From Tardiphaga robiniae (GTDB lineage Bacteria; Pseudomonadota; Alphaproteobacteria; Rhizobiales; Xanthobacteraceae), in the NCBI RefSeq assembly GCF_013359755.1, contig NZ_JABMCJ010000090.1:1-64000 (forward strand): a DNA stretch of 64,000 nt, in the 5' to 3' direction. Of this stretch, positions 46,011 through 54,656 are shown one piece after another. The notes beneath the pieces were generated by a model, which was given only the letters and a program-made list of their open reading frames with translations, did not search any database and was not told where the DNA came from. How positions within the stretch are numbered: position 1 is the stretch's first letter; every line of letters starts with the position of its first letter. Position numbers and translations under genes: made by a program.

Positions 46011-46108
46011 GCTGTGCGCGAGCCTTCGCGCGGCCACAACCAGCGCCACGTCTGCCGGTATCGCTGCCGCTTTCGGCGCTCTCCGCTTCCACACGAGAAA
46101 GATAAGAC

Positions 46109-47257
46109 ATGTCTAAGCTTCACCTGGCGATCGCGGCTGTTGCCGTCTCGCTGGCGATTGCCACCCCCGCCGAAACCCAGACTGCCGACATCACCGTCGG
46201 CATCAGCATTTCCACCACGGGCCCCGCGGCCGCGCTGGGCGTGCCCGAGCGCAACGCGCTGGAATTCGTGCCCAAGGACATCGGCGGCGTGCCGTTGAAG
46301 CTGATTGTGCTCGACGACGGCGGCGATCCGTCCATCGCCACCACCAACGCGCGCCGGTTCGTGTCGGAATCCAAGGCCGACATCATGGTCGGCTCGTCGA
46401 TCGTGCCGTCCTCGGTCGCCATCTCGGCGGTCGCTAATGAAGCCGGCATTCCGCATTTCAGCCTGTCGCCGATGCCGTTTACGCCGGCGCGCATCAAGTG
46501 GTCGGTGGATATGCCGCAGCCGGTCGAGATCGTCGGCAAGGTCATGTACGACCACATGAAGGTCCACGGCGTGAAGACCATCGGCTATGTCGGCTATTCG
46601 GATTCCTATGGCGACCTGTGGTTCAACGACCTCAAGGCGCAGACATCAACGATGGGCATGTCCATTGTCGATGATGAGCGCTTCGCGCGTCCGGATACGT
46701 CGATCACCGGCCAGGCGCTGAAGCTGATCGCCGCCAATCCCGATGCCATCCTGATCGGTGCCGCCGGCACCGGCGCCGGCATGCCGCAGTCCGAACTGCG
46801 CGATCGCGGCTACAAGGGCCTGATCTATCAGACCCACGGCGCCGCCTCATCAGACTTCATCCGCATCGCCGGAAAATCCGCCGAAAACGTGCTGATGGCT
46901 GCGGGTCCGGTGATGTATCCGGAAGGCCAGCCGGAATCCGCGCTGACCAAGAAGCCCGGCCTCGAACTCAATGCGGCCTACGAGGCCAAATACGGCGCCA
47001 ACAGCCGCAGCCAGTTCGCGGGTCACGCCTATGACGTGTTCGAAGTGCTGAAGCGCGTCGTGCCCGTGGCGTTGAAGACCGCCAAGCCCGGCACCCCGGA
47101 ATTCCGCGAGGCCATCCGCCAGGCGCTGATGAGCGAGAAGGAAATCGCCGCGACACAGGGCGTTTACAACTACACCGAACAGGACCGCAACGGCGTCGAT
47201 GATCGCTCGCGGATCCTGCTGACGGTCAAGGACGGGAAGTACGTTCCAGCGAAGTAA
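46109..47257 (+). CDS. Branched-chain-type ABC substrate-binding protein, copy B (CouP-like)
   Basis: A periplasmic 382-residue protein highly similar to copy A over its whole length: GISISTTGPAAALGVPERNALEF, NEAGIPHFSLSPMPF, GYVGYSDSYGDLWFN, YDVFEVLKRVVPVALKTAKPGT. Differences cluster in the ligand-pocket regions (for example ARIKWSVDMPQPVE), suggesting a divided ligand range after duplication. The ribosome site is weak (GAGAAAGAT). Bounded by terminators on both sides and convergent with the transporter ATPase, so it is a separate unit. Confidence 0.88.
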   Translation: MSKLHLAIAAVAVSLAIATPAETQTADITVGISISTTGPAAALGVPERNALEFVPKDIGGVPLKLIVLDDGGDPSIATTNARRFVSESKADIMVGSSIVPSSVAISAVANEAGIPHFSLSPMPFTPARIKWSVDMPQPVEIVGKVMYDHMKVHGVKTIGYVGYSDSYGDLWFNDLKAQTSTMGMSIVDDERFARPDTSITGQALKLIAANPDAILIGAAGTGAGMPQSELRDRGYKGLIYQTHGAASSDFIRIAGKSAENVLMAAGPVMYPEGQPESALTKKPGLELNAAYEAKYGANSRSQFAGHAYDVFEVLKRVVPVALKTAKPGTPEFREAIRQALMSEKEIAATQGVYNYTEQDRNGVDDRSRILLTVKDGKYVPAK

Positions 47258-47280
47258 ACCGGAGCACAGTTCAAACAAAG

Positions 47281-47309
47281 GCCGGCTGTCACGAGGCAGC
47301 CGGCTTTTT
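47281..47309 (+). terminator. Intrinsic terminator of substrate-binding copy B
   Basis: Perfect 8-bp GCCGGCTG/CAGCCGGC stem followed by five Ts; shape close to that after copy A. Confidence 0.85.
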
Positions 47310-47322
47310 CATATGATCGAGA

Positions 47323-48054
47323 TCAGATTGCGCTCGCGCCTTCGTGCTGAAAGCCAAGATAGCTCGCCACCACGCGCTGGTTGCTGGCGATATCGCTGGC
47401 GGCGCCATCCAGGATGAACTCGCCGAGCTCCATCACATAAGCGCGGTCGGCGATCTTCAGTGCGGCCTGCGCGTTCTGCTCGACCAGCAGCACTGAGACG
47501 CCGGCAGCCTTCAGCTCGCTGACGATGCGGAAAATGTCGGCGACGATGATCGGGGCGAGGCCGAGGCTTGGTTCGTCGAGCATTAGCAGCTTCGGCGCGC
47601 CCATCAGTGCGCGGCCCATGGCCAGCATCTGCTGTTCGCCGCCCGATAATGTGCCGGCGAGCTGCTTGCGGCGTTCCTTGAGGCGCGGGAACAGGGTGTA
47701 GACGTGCTCGAAAGATCGCGCGGCAGTCGCCTTGTCGATACGGAAGGCGCCGAGCAGCAGGTTGTCTTCCACATTCATCGTGGCGAACAATTCGCGATGC
47801 TCGGGCACGAGGCTGAGGCCGGCAGCGACGCGGTCTTCGATGTCGATCTTGGAGACGTCATGTCCGGCGAATGCCACGCTACCCTTCAGCGGCAGGATAC
47901 CCATCACCGCATTGAGCAGCGTGGTTTTGCCGGCGCCATTGGCGCCAATGATCGTGACGATCTCGTCGGTGCGAACCTCGAGATTGACCGCACGCACGGC
48001 CTCGACCTTGCCATAGGCGACATGCGCATCAGAGACTTGTAGCAACGCGCTCAT
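47323..48054 (-). CDS. livF: Branched-chain-type ABC transporter ATP-binding protein (LivF family)
   Basis: A 243-residue ATPase. Walker A is in IIGANGAGKTTLLNAVMG, the signature LSGGEQQMLAMGRALM, Walker B PKLLMLDEPSLGLAP, and the H-loop region uses LLVEQNAQ in place of the usual H, typical for LivF. It overlaps the fused permease-ATPase gene by four bases, giving translational coupling. Convergent with substrate-binding copy B. It powers uptake of hydroxycinnamate-like acids if the neighbouring receptors are its partners. Confidence 0.95.
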   Translation of the reverse strand: MSALLQVSDAHVAYGKVEAVRAVNLEVRTDEIVTIIGANGAGKTTLLNAVMGILPLKGSVAFAGHDVSKIDIEDRVAAGLSLVPEHRELFATMNVEDNLLLGAFRIDKATAARSFEHVYTLFPRLKERRKQLAGTLSGGEQQMLAMGRALMGAPKLLMLDEPSLGLAPIIVADIFRIVSELKAAGVSVLLVEQNAQAALKIADRAYVMELGEFILDGAASDIASNQRVVASYLGFQHEGASAI

Positions 48055-49826
48055 GCGACCGCTCCCAGATAGGCCTTGATGACGTCGGGATTGGTCTTGA
48101 TGTCAGCCGGTGTGCCCTCGGCGATCTTGGTACCGAAATCGAGCACCACGATGCGGTTGGCGAGATTCATGACGAAGCCCATGTCGTGTTCGACCAGCAG
48201 CACCGACATGCCGCCGTCGCGGAGCTGGCGCAGCAGCGATGCCAGTTGCTGCTTCTCCATGTGGCGCAAGCCGGCCGCGGGCTCGTCGAGCAGCAGCAGC
48301 ATCGGATCGACGCAGAGTGCGCGGGCGATCTCGACGATGCGCTGCTGGCCGAGCGACAAGGATCCCGCAAGCTGGTTCATCTGGTCGCCGAGACCGACAC
48401 GTTCGATCTGCTTGGCAGCTTCCGCGAGCAGCTTCGCTTCGTCGGCGCGGTCAAGCCTCAGCATGCTGGCGATAGCGCCCGAACGTCCGCGCAGATGCGC
48501 GCCGAGGGCGACGTTTTCCAGCACGGTCATATCGGGCACCAGCTTCACATGCTGGAAGGTACGGGCAATGCCGAGCTTGACGATCTCCTGCGGCGGCGCG
48601 CCGGACACACCCTTGCCGAGTACCGTGACCTTGCCGGCGGTTGCGGCCAGTACGCCGGTGATTAGGTTGAAGGTCGTACTCTTGCCGGCGCCGTTGGGGC
48701 CGATCAAAGCGACGATCTCGCGCGCCTGCACATTGAACGACACGTCGTTGACGGCGACGACGCCGCCGAACTGTTTGCGCGCCTTGTCGACCTGCAGCAA
48801 GACGCCGGTATCCGGACGGTGGTCGTTGCGGGCGGGCAGTGCATCGGCTGGCGCGGGGCGCTTGCGGCTGTCGCCGGCCGGCAGCCACGCGGTCAGCCAC
48901 GGCCACATGCCAGTTGGCGCGAGTTGCAGCAGCGCGACGAGCAGGATGCCGAACACGATGGTTTCGAGCTGGCCTCCGCCGCCGCCGAAGATCAGCGGGA
49001 GATAGCTTTGAAGCACTTCCTTGAGGATCACGACCACGGCCGCACCGAGCACACCGCCCCAGACATAGCCGGCGCCGCCGACCACCGCGATGAACAGATA
49101 TTCGATGCCAAGATGCGGTCCGAACGGCGTCGGATTCGCAGCGCGCTGGAAATGCGCGTAGAGCCAGCCGGACAGGCCGGCGAGAACTGCTGCGTAGATG
49201 AAGACCAAGAGCTTTGCGCGTGCGGTCTGTACGCCGAAGGCTTCGGCTGCGATATGGCCGCGGCGTAGCGCGCGGATGGCGCGGCCGGTCCGCGAGTCCA
49301 GAAGGTTCATCGACAGCAGCGCGCAGATGATGACCGCGATCCAGATCGGGAAATAGATCGAACCGGGATCCAGCATCTTCCACGTGCCGATCGACAGCGG
49401 CGGGATGCCCGAGATGCCGTCGTTACGGCCGAGGAATTCCAGCTTGCTGAACAGATAGAACAGGCTGATGCCCCAGGCGATGGTGCCGAGCGGAAGATAG
49501 TGGCCCGACAGACGCATGGTGATGATGCCGAGCAGTACCGCGGCGAGGCCCGAGACGATCAGTGACATCGGCAGCGTCAGCCACGGCGACATGCCATAGG
49601 CGGTGCTGAGATAGGCCGTCGTATAGGCGCCGAAACCGCAGAACGCCGCCTGGCCAAATGAGGTCAGGCCGCCGACGCCAGTGAGCAGCACGAGGCCCAT
49701 GGCGACGAGCGCGGCGAGGCCGATATTGTCGAGCAGCACGATCCAGAATGGCGGCACGCCCGGCACGAACGGGATCGCAGCCATCACCAGCGCGAAGACG
49801 AGAATGGGAAGGAGACGCTGTCGCAT
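48051..49826 (-). CDS. Fused ABC permease-ATPase (LivM-LivG fusion)
   Basis: A 591-residue single chain joining LivM and LivG. Residues 1-315 are a multi-helix permease ([65 protein letters not shown]), followed by a linker rich in Pro/Arg/Asp and, from about 345, an ATPase: [45 protein letters not shown] and VEHDMGFVM. Such LivMG fusions are known and fit the three-gene CouSTU arrangement. Start codon follows the LivH stop by five bases. Confidence 0.93.
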   Translation of the reverse strand: MRQRLLPILVFALVMAAIPFVPGVPPFWIVLLDNIGLAALVAMGLVLLTGVGGLTSFGQAAFCGFGAYTTAYLSTAYGMSPWLTLPMSLIVSGLAAVLLGIITMRLSGHYLPLGTIAWGISLFYLFSKLEFLGRNDGISGIPPLSIGTWKMLDPGSIYFPIWIAVIICALLSMNLLDSRTGRAIRALRRGHIAAEAFGVQTARAKLLVFIYAAVLAGLSGWLYAHFQRAANPTPFGPHLGIEYLFIAVVGGAGYVWGGVLGAAVVVILKEVLQSYLPLIFGGGGGQLETIVFGILLVALLQLAPTGMWPWLTAWLPAGDSRKRPAPADALPARNDHRPDTGVLLQVDKARKQFGGVVAVNDVSFNVQAREIVALIGPNGAGKSTTFNLITGVLAATAGKVTVLGKGVSGAPPQEIVKLGIARTFQHVKLVPDMTVLENVALGAHLRGRSGAIASMLRLDRADEAKLLAEAAKQIERVGLGDQMNQLAGSLSLGQQRIVEIARALCVDPMLLLLDEPAAGLRHMEKQQLASLLRQLRDGGMSVLLVEHDMGFVMNLANRIVVLDFGTKIAEGTPADIKTNPDVIKAYLGAVA

Positions 49827-49831
49827 GGCGC

Positions 49832-50872
49832 TTAATCCTTCTCTTCTTCGACTTCAGGTGCGGCGAGCGAGCGCAGCACCAAAACCGGAAGGATCAGCGT
49901 GAAGACGATGACCTCTTTGTAGTTGCTCGCATAGAAGGACGAGAATGCCTCGACGCAGCCGACCAGGATCGCGGCGGCAGCCGTCAGCGGATAGCTGACG
50001 AGGCCGCCGATGATCGCGGCGACGAAGCCCTTCAGGCCGATCAGGAAGCCGGTGTCGTAATAGAGCGTGGTGATCGGCACGATCAGAATGCCTGAGATGG
50101 CGCCGATGACCGAGGCCAGCAGGAATGCGATCTGACCCGACAGTGAGGTGCGGATGCCGGCGAGGCGAGCACCGAGGCGGTTTACCGCCGTGGCGCGCAG
50201 CGCTTTGCCATAAAGCGTGTAGCCGAAGAACAGCCACAACCCGACGATCAGCGCGATGGTGATGCCATAGACGGCGATGCTCTGGCCGGTGAAGCGCAGC
50301 GCGCCGATGGTGATGGCGTCAGACGAGATCGCAGGGCCGCGCTGGCCTTCGGCGCCGAAGAAGACGAGGCCAAACCCCTGCAGCGCGAGGTGGCAGCCCA
50401 CCGAGGCGATCAGCAGTACCAGAACCGATGTGTGGGCGATCGGCTGGAACGCGATGCGATAGAGATAAAGGCCGATGGCGGCGACGATCAGCAGCGAAAG
50501 CGCGATGTTGAGGGCGATATTCCCCGGCCGTCCACCCAGCGCCCACATCACGCCCCAGATCGCCAGCGGGAACACGATATTGACCGCAATCGAGCGCAGT
50601 ACGCGCCTGGCATGGAGCGCCTTGCGGAAGGTGAAGAGATCGAAGGCAAAGGCCACGACGCCCATGGCGACGGCGAGCTTGATGGTGCCAGGCATCTGGC
50701 CGGCCGAGAGGCTGGCATAGGTCAGCGCGCCAAAGGTGATGAATTCGCCCTGGGGGATCAGGATGATACGTGTGACCGCAAAGACCAGCACCAGGGCCAG
50801 CCCGAGCAGCGCATAAATCGCGCCATTGGTGATGCCGTCCTGCAAAAGGAACAGCAAAATCGTCGTATTCAA
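49832..50872 (-). CDS. livH: Branched-chain-type ABC transporter permease (LivH family)
   Basis: A 346-residue permease with about eight helices, containing GAIYALLGLALVLVFAVTRIIL, IPQGEFITFGALTYAS, GKALRATAVNRLGARLAGIRTSLSGQIAFLLAS and the conserved LKGFVAAIIGGL. I choose the TTG at 50872 (MNTTILLFLLQDG), the normal LivH N-terminus, with GGGGAG upstream; a GTG 14 codons earlier is less likely. First gene of the livH-livMG-livF operon, divergent from the MarR gene. Confidence 0.92.
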   Translation of the reverse strand: MNTTILLFLLQDGITNGAIYALLGLALVLVFAVTRIILIPQGEFITFGALTYASLSAGQMPGTIKLAVAMGVVAFAFDLFTFRKALHARRVLRSIAVNIVFPLAIWGVMWALGGRPGNIALNIALSLLIVAAIGLYLYRIAFQPIAHTSVLVLLIASVGCHLALQGFGLVFFGAEGQRGPAISSDAITIGALRFTGQSIAVYGITIALIVGLWLFFGYTLYGKALRATAVNRLGARLAGIRTSLSGQIAFLLASVIGAISGILIVPITTLYYDTGFLIGLKGFVAAIIGGLVSYPLTAAAAILVGCVEAFSSFYASNYKEVIVFTLILPVLVLRSLAAPEVEEEKD

Positions 50873-50975
50873 AGCCGCGCGCTCCCCCACACTGTCTGGC
50901 GCGCCGGATACCACAGGCGCGGGACGATCAACAATGGCGGTTGAAACCCGCCCTCTATTTGATATACTTCATAAC

Positions 50976-50992
50976 GATTATTGAACATAATC
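50976..50992. promoter_or_regulatory. GATTAT-N5-ATAATC dyad between MarR gene and livH (candidate MarR site 3)
   Basis: A perfect six-base dyad GATTAT-TGAAC-ATAATC, about 65 bases before the MarR ATG, matching the core TTAT-N5-ATAA seen at 36219 and 41045. It is a good candidate for the regulator's autoregulatory and transporter-controlling site. Confidence 0.6.
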
Positions 50993-51057
50993 TCAAGGCC
51001 TGTCGCACGTCGCCCAGGTGTTTCATTCAAGCCGCCGGGTATCGCGGAAAGCGAGCG

Positions 51058-51564
51058 ATGACTGTTTCAAAGATGACGTCTCAGGATCAAGCCAAGCAGG
51101 TCGCGCCCGTCGGGTTCGACGAGGAGGGCGGTGCGCTGCAGCTCGGCGAACTGTCCGAACTGCTAGGCTATTCGCTGAAACGTGCGCAGTTGAAAGTGTT
51201 TGAAGACTTCCTACGCTGCATGGCGCCACTGCAGCTGACGCCGGCGCAGTTCTCGGTGCTGCTGCTGCTGGACAAGAACCCGGGCCGCAACCAGACCGAA
51301 ATCGCCAATACGCTCGGCATTCTCCGTCCGAATTTCGTTTCGCTGCTTGACGCTCTCGAGAGTCGCGACTTGCTGACGCGGATGCGCTCGCCGAGCGATC
51401 GCCGCTCCCACGTGCTGATGCTCACCGACAAGGGGCGTGCCACGCTGGCCCGCGCCAAGAAGCTGGTGGCGACGCGGCATGAAGCGCGGCTGATCGAGGT
51501 GCTGGGGCCGGCCGAGCACAAGGCGCTGCTCGGGATGATGGCGAAGATTGCCCGCGAGTTTTAG
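51058..51564 (+). CDS. couR: MarR-family regulator (CouR-like)
   Basis: A 168-residue winged-helix regulator. Helices with DNA-recognition motif NQTEIANTLGILRPNFVSLLDALESRDLLTR, wing RSPSDRRSHVLMLTDKGRATL, and a dimerising C-terminal helix. Its place at the end of a hydroxycinnamate cluster and divergent from the livH transporter matches CouR, the p-coumaroyl-CoA-responsive MarR repressor of R. palustris, so an acyl-CoA effector is likely. GAAAGCGAG lies before the ATG. The shared dyad at three promoters is proposed as its operator. Confidence 0.75.
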   Translation: MTVSKMTSQDQAKQVAPVGFDEEGGALQLGELSELLGYSLKRAQLKVFEDFLRCMAPLQLTPAQFSVLLLLDKNPGRNQTEIANTLGILRPNFVSLLDALESRDLLTRMRSPSDRRSHVLMLTDKGRATLARAKKLVATRHEARLIEVLGPAEHKALLGMMAKIAREF

Positions 51565-51573
51565 CCAAACACT

Positions 51574-51714
51574 CGTCATTCCGGGGCGGGACCGGCGCCG
51601 CAGGCGACGGGACCGAGCCCGGAACCTCGACATGTGACACTCATATCGGGATCGCCACTCCAAGTGGAGTGGCTGAGGTTCACGCGAGCGGCGCTCGCAC
51701 GCCCCGGAATGACG
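51574..51714. repeat. Intergenic palindromic repeat (CGTCATTCCGGGGCGGGACC type)
   Basis: Starts CGTCATTCCGGGGC and ends GCCCCGGAATGACG, perfect terminal inverted arms, with inner GGGACCGAGCCCGG segments. Placed between the convergent MarR and glycerate kinase genes. Confidence 0.8.
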
Positions 51715-51721
51715 GTGTGGG

Positions 51722-53002
51722 TTACCCCACCAAAATCACCCTGATATCATTCACATTGGTCAGCGTCGGCCCGGTCTGCAGCAGATCGCCTGTCGCGGTG
51801 AAGAACGTCGTCGCGTCGTTATTCGCCAGCGTTGCCTTCGCATCGAGCTTCTGTGCGCGCATTGCCTCGAACGTACGCGCATCGATGACCGCGCCGGCGG
51901 GATCGCTGGCGCTGCCGGCGCCGCCATCAGCGCCGTCGGTGTCGCCGGCGAGCGCGACGATGCCGGTGGTATCCTTGAAAGCATCCGCGAGCGCTAGCGC
52001 GTATTCCTGGTTCGGGCCGCCGCGGCCGTTGCCCGTGACGGTCACAGTGAGTTCGCCGCCGGAGAGGATCGCGAGCTTCTTGCCGTCGGCCTTGGCCTTA
52101 AGCGCCAGCTTCGCATGCTCGGCGGCAACCTCGCGCGCTTCGCCTTCGAGATCGGCGCCGAGATCGACAATCTCATAGCCGGCATCACTGGCCACCTTGA
52201 TCGCGGCATCGAGTGACTCGCGCGGACGCGCGATCAGCTCAAAACGCGCACGTGCGAATGCGACGTCGTTCGGCTTCACGCTTTCATTGGCCTCATCGCT
52301 GAGCGCCGCCCGTACCGCGTCATCGATGGCGAGATTGAATTTCGCGATGATGGCACGGGCATCGGCCAGCGTTGTTGTATCCGGCACCGTCGGTCCCGAT
52401 GCGATCACGGCGGGATCGTCATGCGGCACGTCGGAAATCGCCAGCGACACGATCTCGGCCTTCTGCCCAGCGCGGGCAAGGCGGCCGCCCTTGATACGCG
52501 ACAGATGCTTGCGCACGGTGTTGATCTCGCCGATCACCGCGCCGGAGCGAAGTAGCGCGCGGTTGAGCTGCTGCTTCTGCTGGAAGGTGATGCCCGCCAC
52601 AGGCGCGGTCCAGTTGGCGGAGCCGCCGCCCGAGATCAGCACCAGCAACAGGTCGTCGGCAGTGGCTTCCGCCGCGAGCTTGAGGCTGTCATCGGCACCC
52701 TTGAGGCCTGCTTCATCGGGCACGGGATGGCCGGCCTCGACCACATGAATGCGCCGTGTCGGCACCCCATGGCCATGGCGCGTGGTGGCGATGCCGGTGA
52801 GGCGCGCGGGATCGAGCTTCAGCGTGTCGAGATAATGCGCCTCTGCGGCAGCGGCCATGGCCGCGGCGCCCTTGCCGGCGGCGAGGCAGATGATGCGGCC
52901 TTTCGGCGGCGCCGGCAGGTGGGCGCTGAGGATGACATCGGGATGGGCCGCAGCAACTGCGGCATCGAAAATTGCGCGGAGCAGGGGGCGTTTGTCGGTC
53001 AT
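51722..53002 (-). CDS. Glycerate 2-kinase (MOFRL/GckA-TtuD type)
   Basis: A 426-residue kinase converting D-glycerate to 2-phosphoglycerate; older annotations call it hydroxypyruvate reductase TtuD. The N-terminal glycerate kinase domain has IICLAAGKGAAAMAAAAEAHY and DLLLVLISGGGSANWTAP, and the C-terminal MOFRL domain is KLAILSGGELTVTVTGNGRGGPNQEYALA with GDTDGADGGAGSAS. Length is typical. No other glyoxylate or tartrate genes flank it in the window, so it stands alone between the cou island and the receptor array. Confidence 0.92.
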   Translation of the reverse strand: MTDKRPLLRAIFDAAVAAAHPDVILSAHLPAPPKGRIICLAAGKGAAAMAAAAEAHYLDTLKLDPARLTGIATTRHGHGVPTRRIHVVEAGHPVPDEAGLKGADDSLKLAAEATADDLLLVLISGGGSANWTAPVAGITFQQKQQLNRALLRSGAVIGEINTVRKHLSRIKGGRLARAGQKAEIVSLAISDVPHDDPAVIASGPTVPDTTTLADARAIIAKFNLAIDDAVRAALSDEANESVKPNDVAFARARFELIARPRESLDAAIKVASDAGYEIVDLGADLEGEAREVAAEHAKLALKAKADGKKLAILSGGELTVTVTGNGRGGPNQEYALALADAFKDTTGIVALAGDTDGADGGAGSASDPAGAVIDARTFEAMRAQKLDAKATLANNDATTFFTATGDLLQTGPTLTNVNDIRVILVG

Positions 53003-53041
53003 GCTCGGGGTTATGCCGCTCTACGGCAGGGACGGCAAGCG

Positions 53042-53227
53042 CTTCCCCTCGCCCCCGGACGCGGCGCAGTCGCGACTGGTGGGAGAGGGTGGATCGAAGC
53101 GCCGAGCGGTTCGAGACGGGAGAGGGGGGCTTCGCTTAAGAAGCAAGGAGCCCTCTCCCGCCTTCGCTTCGCTCAGGCACCCTCTCCCGCGGCGCGCAGC
53201 TTCGCTGCGCTGGGGGAGAGGGGAAGT
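53042..53227. repeat. Dispersed intergenic repeat, CTCTCCC/GGGAGAGG family, copy 4
   Basis: Begins CTTCCCCTCGCCCCCGGACG, has GGGAGAGGGTGGATCGAAGC, TCGCTTCGCTCAGGCACCCT and ends GGGGGAGAGGGGAAG. It closely parallels copy 3 at 26.5 kb. Confidence 0.78.
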
Positions 53228-53232
53228 AAGAG

Positions 53233-54474
53233 CTAACCGCCCTTGCCGCTTTCGCCGAGTTCACCGGTCAGCACGTCGCCGAACAGTTTCCAGTTCTCAC
53301 CCTCGAACCGCATCAGCTGCATCTGCTCAATGGGCGAGAAGTCGGTGGGCGAGGTGTTGACCTTGACGCCCGGCAGCAGCGTCGACTGCTGGACGTCTTT
53401 CAGGTTCGCCGCCTGCTTCATCACATTGGCGCGGGTGAGATCGTCGCCACACTGCTTGAGCAGGATCGCCATGGTCTCGGCGATATTGTAGCCGGACATC
53501 AGCGACGAATCCGACGGGTTGCCGTCCGGCACGTATTTGGCGAGAAATTCGCGATAGGCCTTGATGCCCGGATCGTCCTTCCACTGCGGGTCGGTGGCGT
53601 CCTTGGAGTAGTGCGCGGAGAGCAAGCCCTGCGCGTTCTCGAAGCCTGCGGGACGCAGCACCTGACCGATCGATACGCTGACGCCCGGAACGATCATGGT
53701 CGGCTTCCAGCCGAGTTCGGCGATCTTCTTGATGGTCTGTGCGGCAAACTTCGGCGTCGCGAAGATGATGACAACGTCGGGATTGAGCGACTTCATCTTG
53801 ACGATGTGGGAATCCACGGTCGGCTCGGTGAGCTCATAACTCTCCTCGATGACGATGGACGAGGCCTTGTCGCCAAGGCCGTCTTTGACGCCCTTCAGGT
53901 AGTCCTTTCCGAAGTCGTCATTCTGATAGAGCACGCCGATCTTGGCGCCGGCCTTTTCCTTCAGCAGGTACTTGGCGTAGATGCGGCCTTCGCTCTGGTA
54001 GCTGGGCAGCCAGCCCATGGTCCAGGGGAAGTTCTTCGGGTCGGCCCATTTGGTAGCGCCGGTGGCGAGGAACAGCTGCGGCACCCTCTTGGCGTTGAGA
54101 TATTTCTGGATCGCCGTATTGGACGGCGTGCCGAGCGCCGAGAACATCAAGAGCACTTCGTCGGACTCGACGAGCTTGCGGGTCTGCTCGACAGCCTTCG
54201 GCGGCGAATAGGCATCATCATAGCTGACGTAGTTGATCATGCGGCCGTTGATGCCGCCCTGATCGTTGATCATCTTGAAATAGCCTGCCTGCGCCTTGCC
54301 CACCGCGCCATAGGCCGAAGCGGGGCCGCTGTAGGGCACGATATTGCCGAGCTTGATTTCGGTGTCGCTGGCGCCGGTGTCGTATTTCTTTTGGGCGAGG
54401 ACGTGGGTCGAGGAAACGACGAGCAACACGGTGGCGGCCGAGAGCGACAACAGCCGCGCGGACGTGGCAGACAT
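53233..54474 (-). CDS. ABC substrate-binding protein, array member 1
   Basis: A periplasmic 413-residue LivK-type receptor. The signal peptide ends at VLAQ; the mature part opens KKYDTGASDTEIKLGNIVPYSGPASAYG and contains INYVSYDDAYSPPKAVEQTRKL, VPQLFLATGATKWADPKNFPWTMGW and YQNDDFGKDYLKGVKDGLG. The ligand is not readable; many relatives bind aromatic acids. AAGGAACTC precedes the ATG. Most distant of the first four copies in its signal region. Confidence 0.88.
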   Translation of the reverse strand: MSATSARLLSLSAATVLLVVSSTHVLAQKKYDTGASDTEIKLGNIVPYSGPASAYGAVGKAQAGYFKMINDQGGINGRMINYVSYDDAYSPPKAVEQTRKLVESDEVLLMFSALGTPSNTAIQKYLNAKRVPQLFLATGATKWADPKNFPWTMGWLPSYQSEGRIYAKYLLKEKAGAKIGVLYQNDDFGKDYLKGVKDGLGDKASSIVIEESYELTEPTVDSHIVKMKSLNPDVVIIFATPKFAAQTIKKIAELGWKPTMIVPGVSVSIGQVLRPAGFENAQGLLSAHYSKDATDPQWKDDPGIKAYREFLAKYVPDGNPSDSSLMSGYNIAETMAILLKQCGDDLTRANVMKQAANLKDVQQSTLLPGVKVNTSPTDFSPIEQMQLMRFEGENWKLFGDVLTGELGESGKGG

Positions 54475-54598
54475 TTGAGTTCCTTCCCTTGCTTGCAAGG
54501 CGAGATTTTCTTGTTCTGCAGGCTCTTTTGCGCCTGCGAGATAGTCATACCGCGATTGCACAATGGCTCAAATGGAAAGCGACCAAAAACGCAATAAG

Positions 54599-54623
54599 GC
54601 CCGCGCCGTTTTTGACGCGGGCC
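54599..54623 (-). terminator. Hairpin after array member 2
   Basis: GGCCCGCG/CGCGGGCC stem reading on the minus strand, with TTATTGCGTTTTT downstream. Likely terminator of the receptor gene ending at 54657. Confidence 0.65.
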
Positions 54624-54656
54624 TCACGTATTTTCCGTTATGTGGAATGAGGGCGA

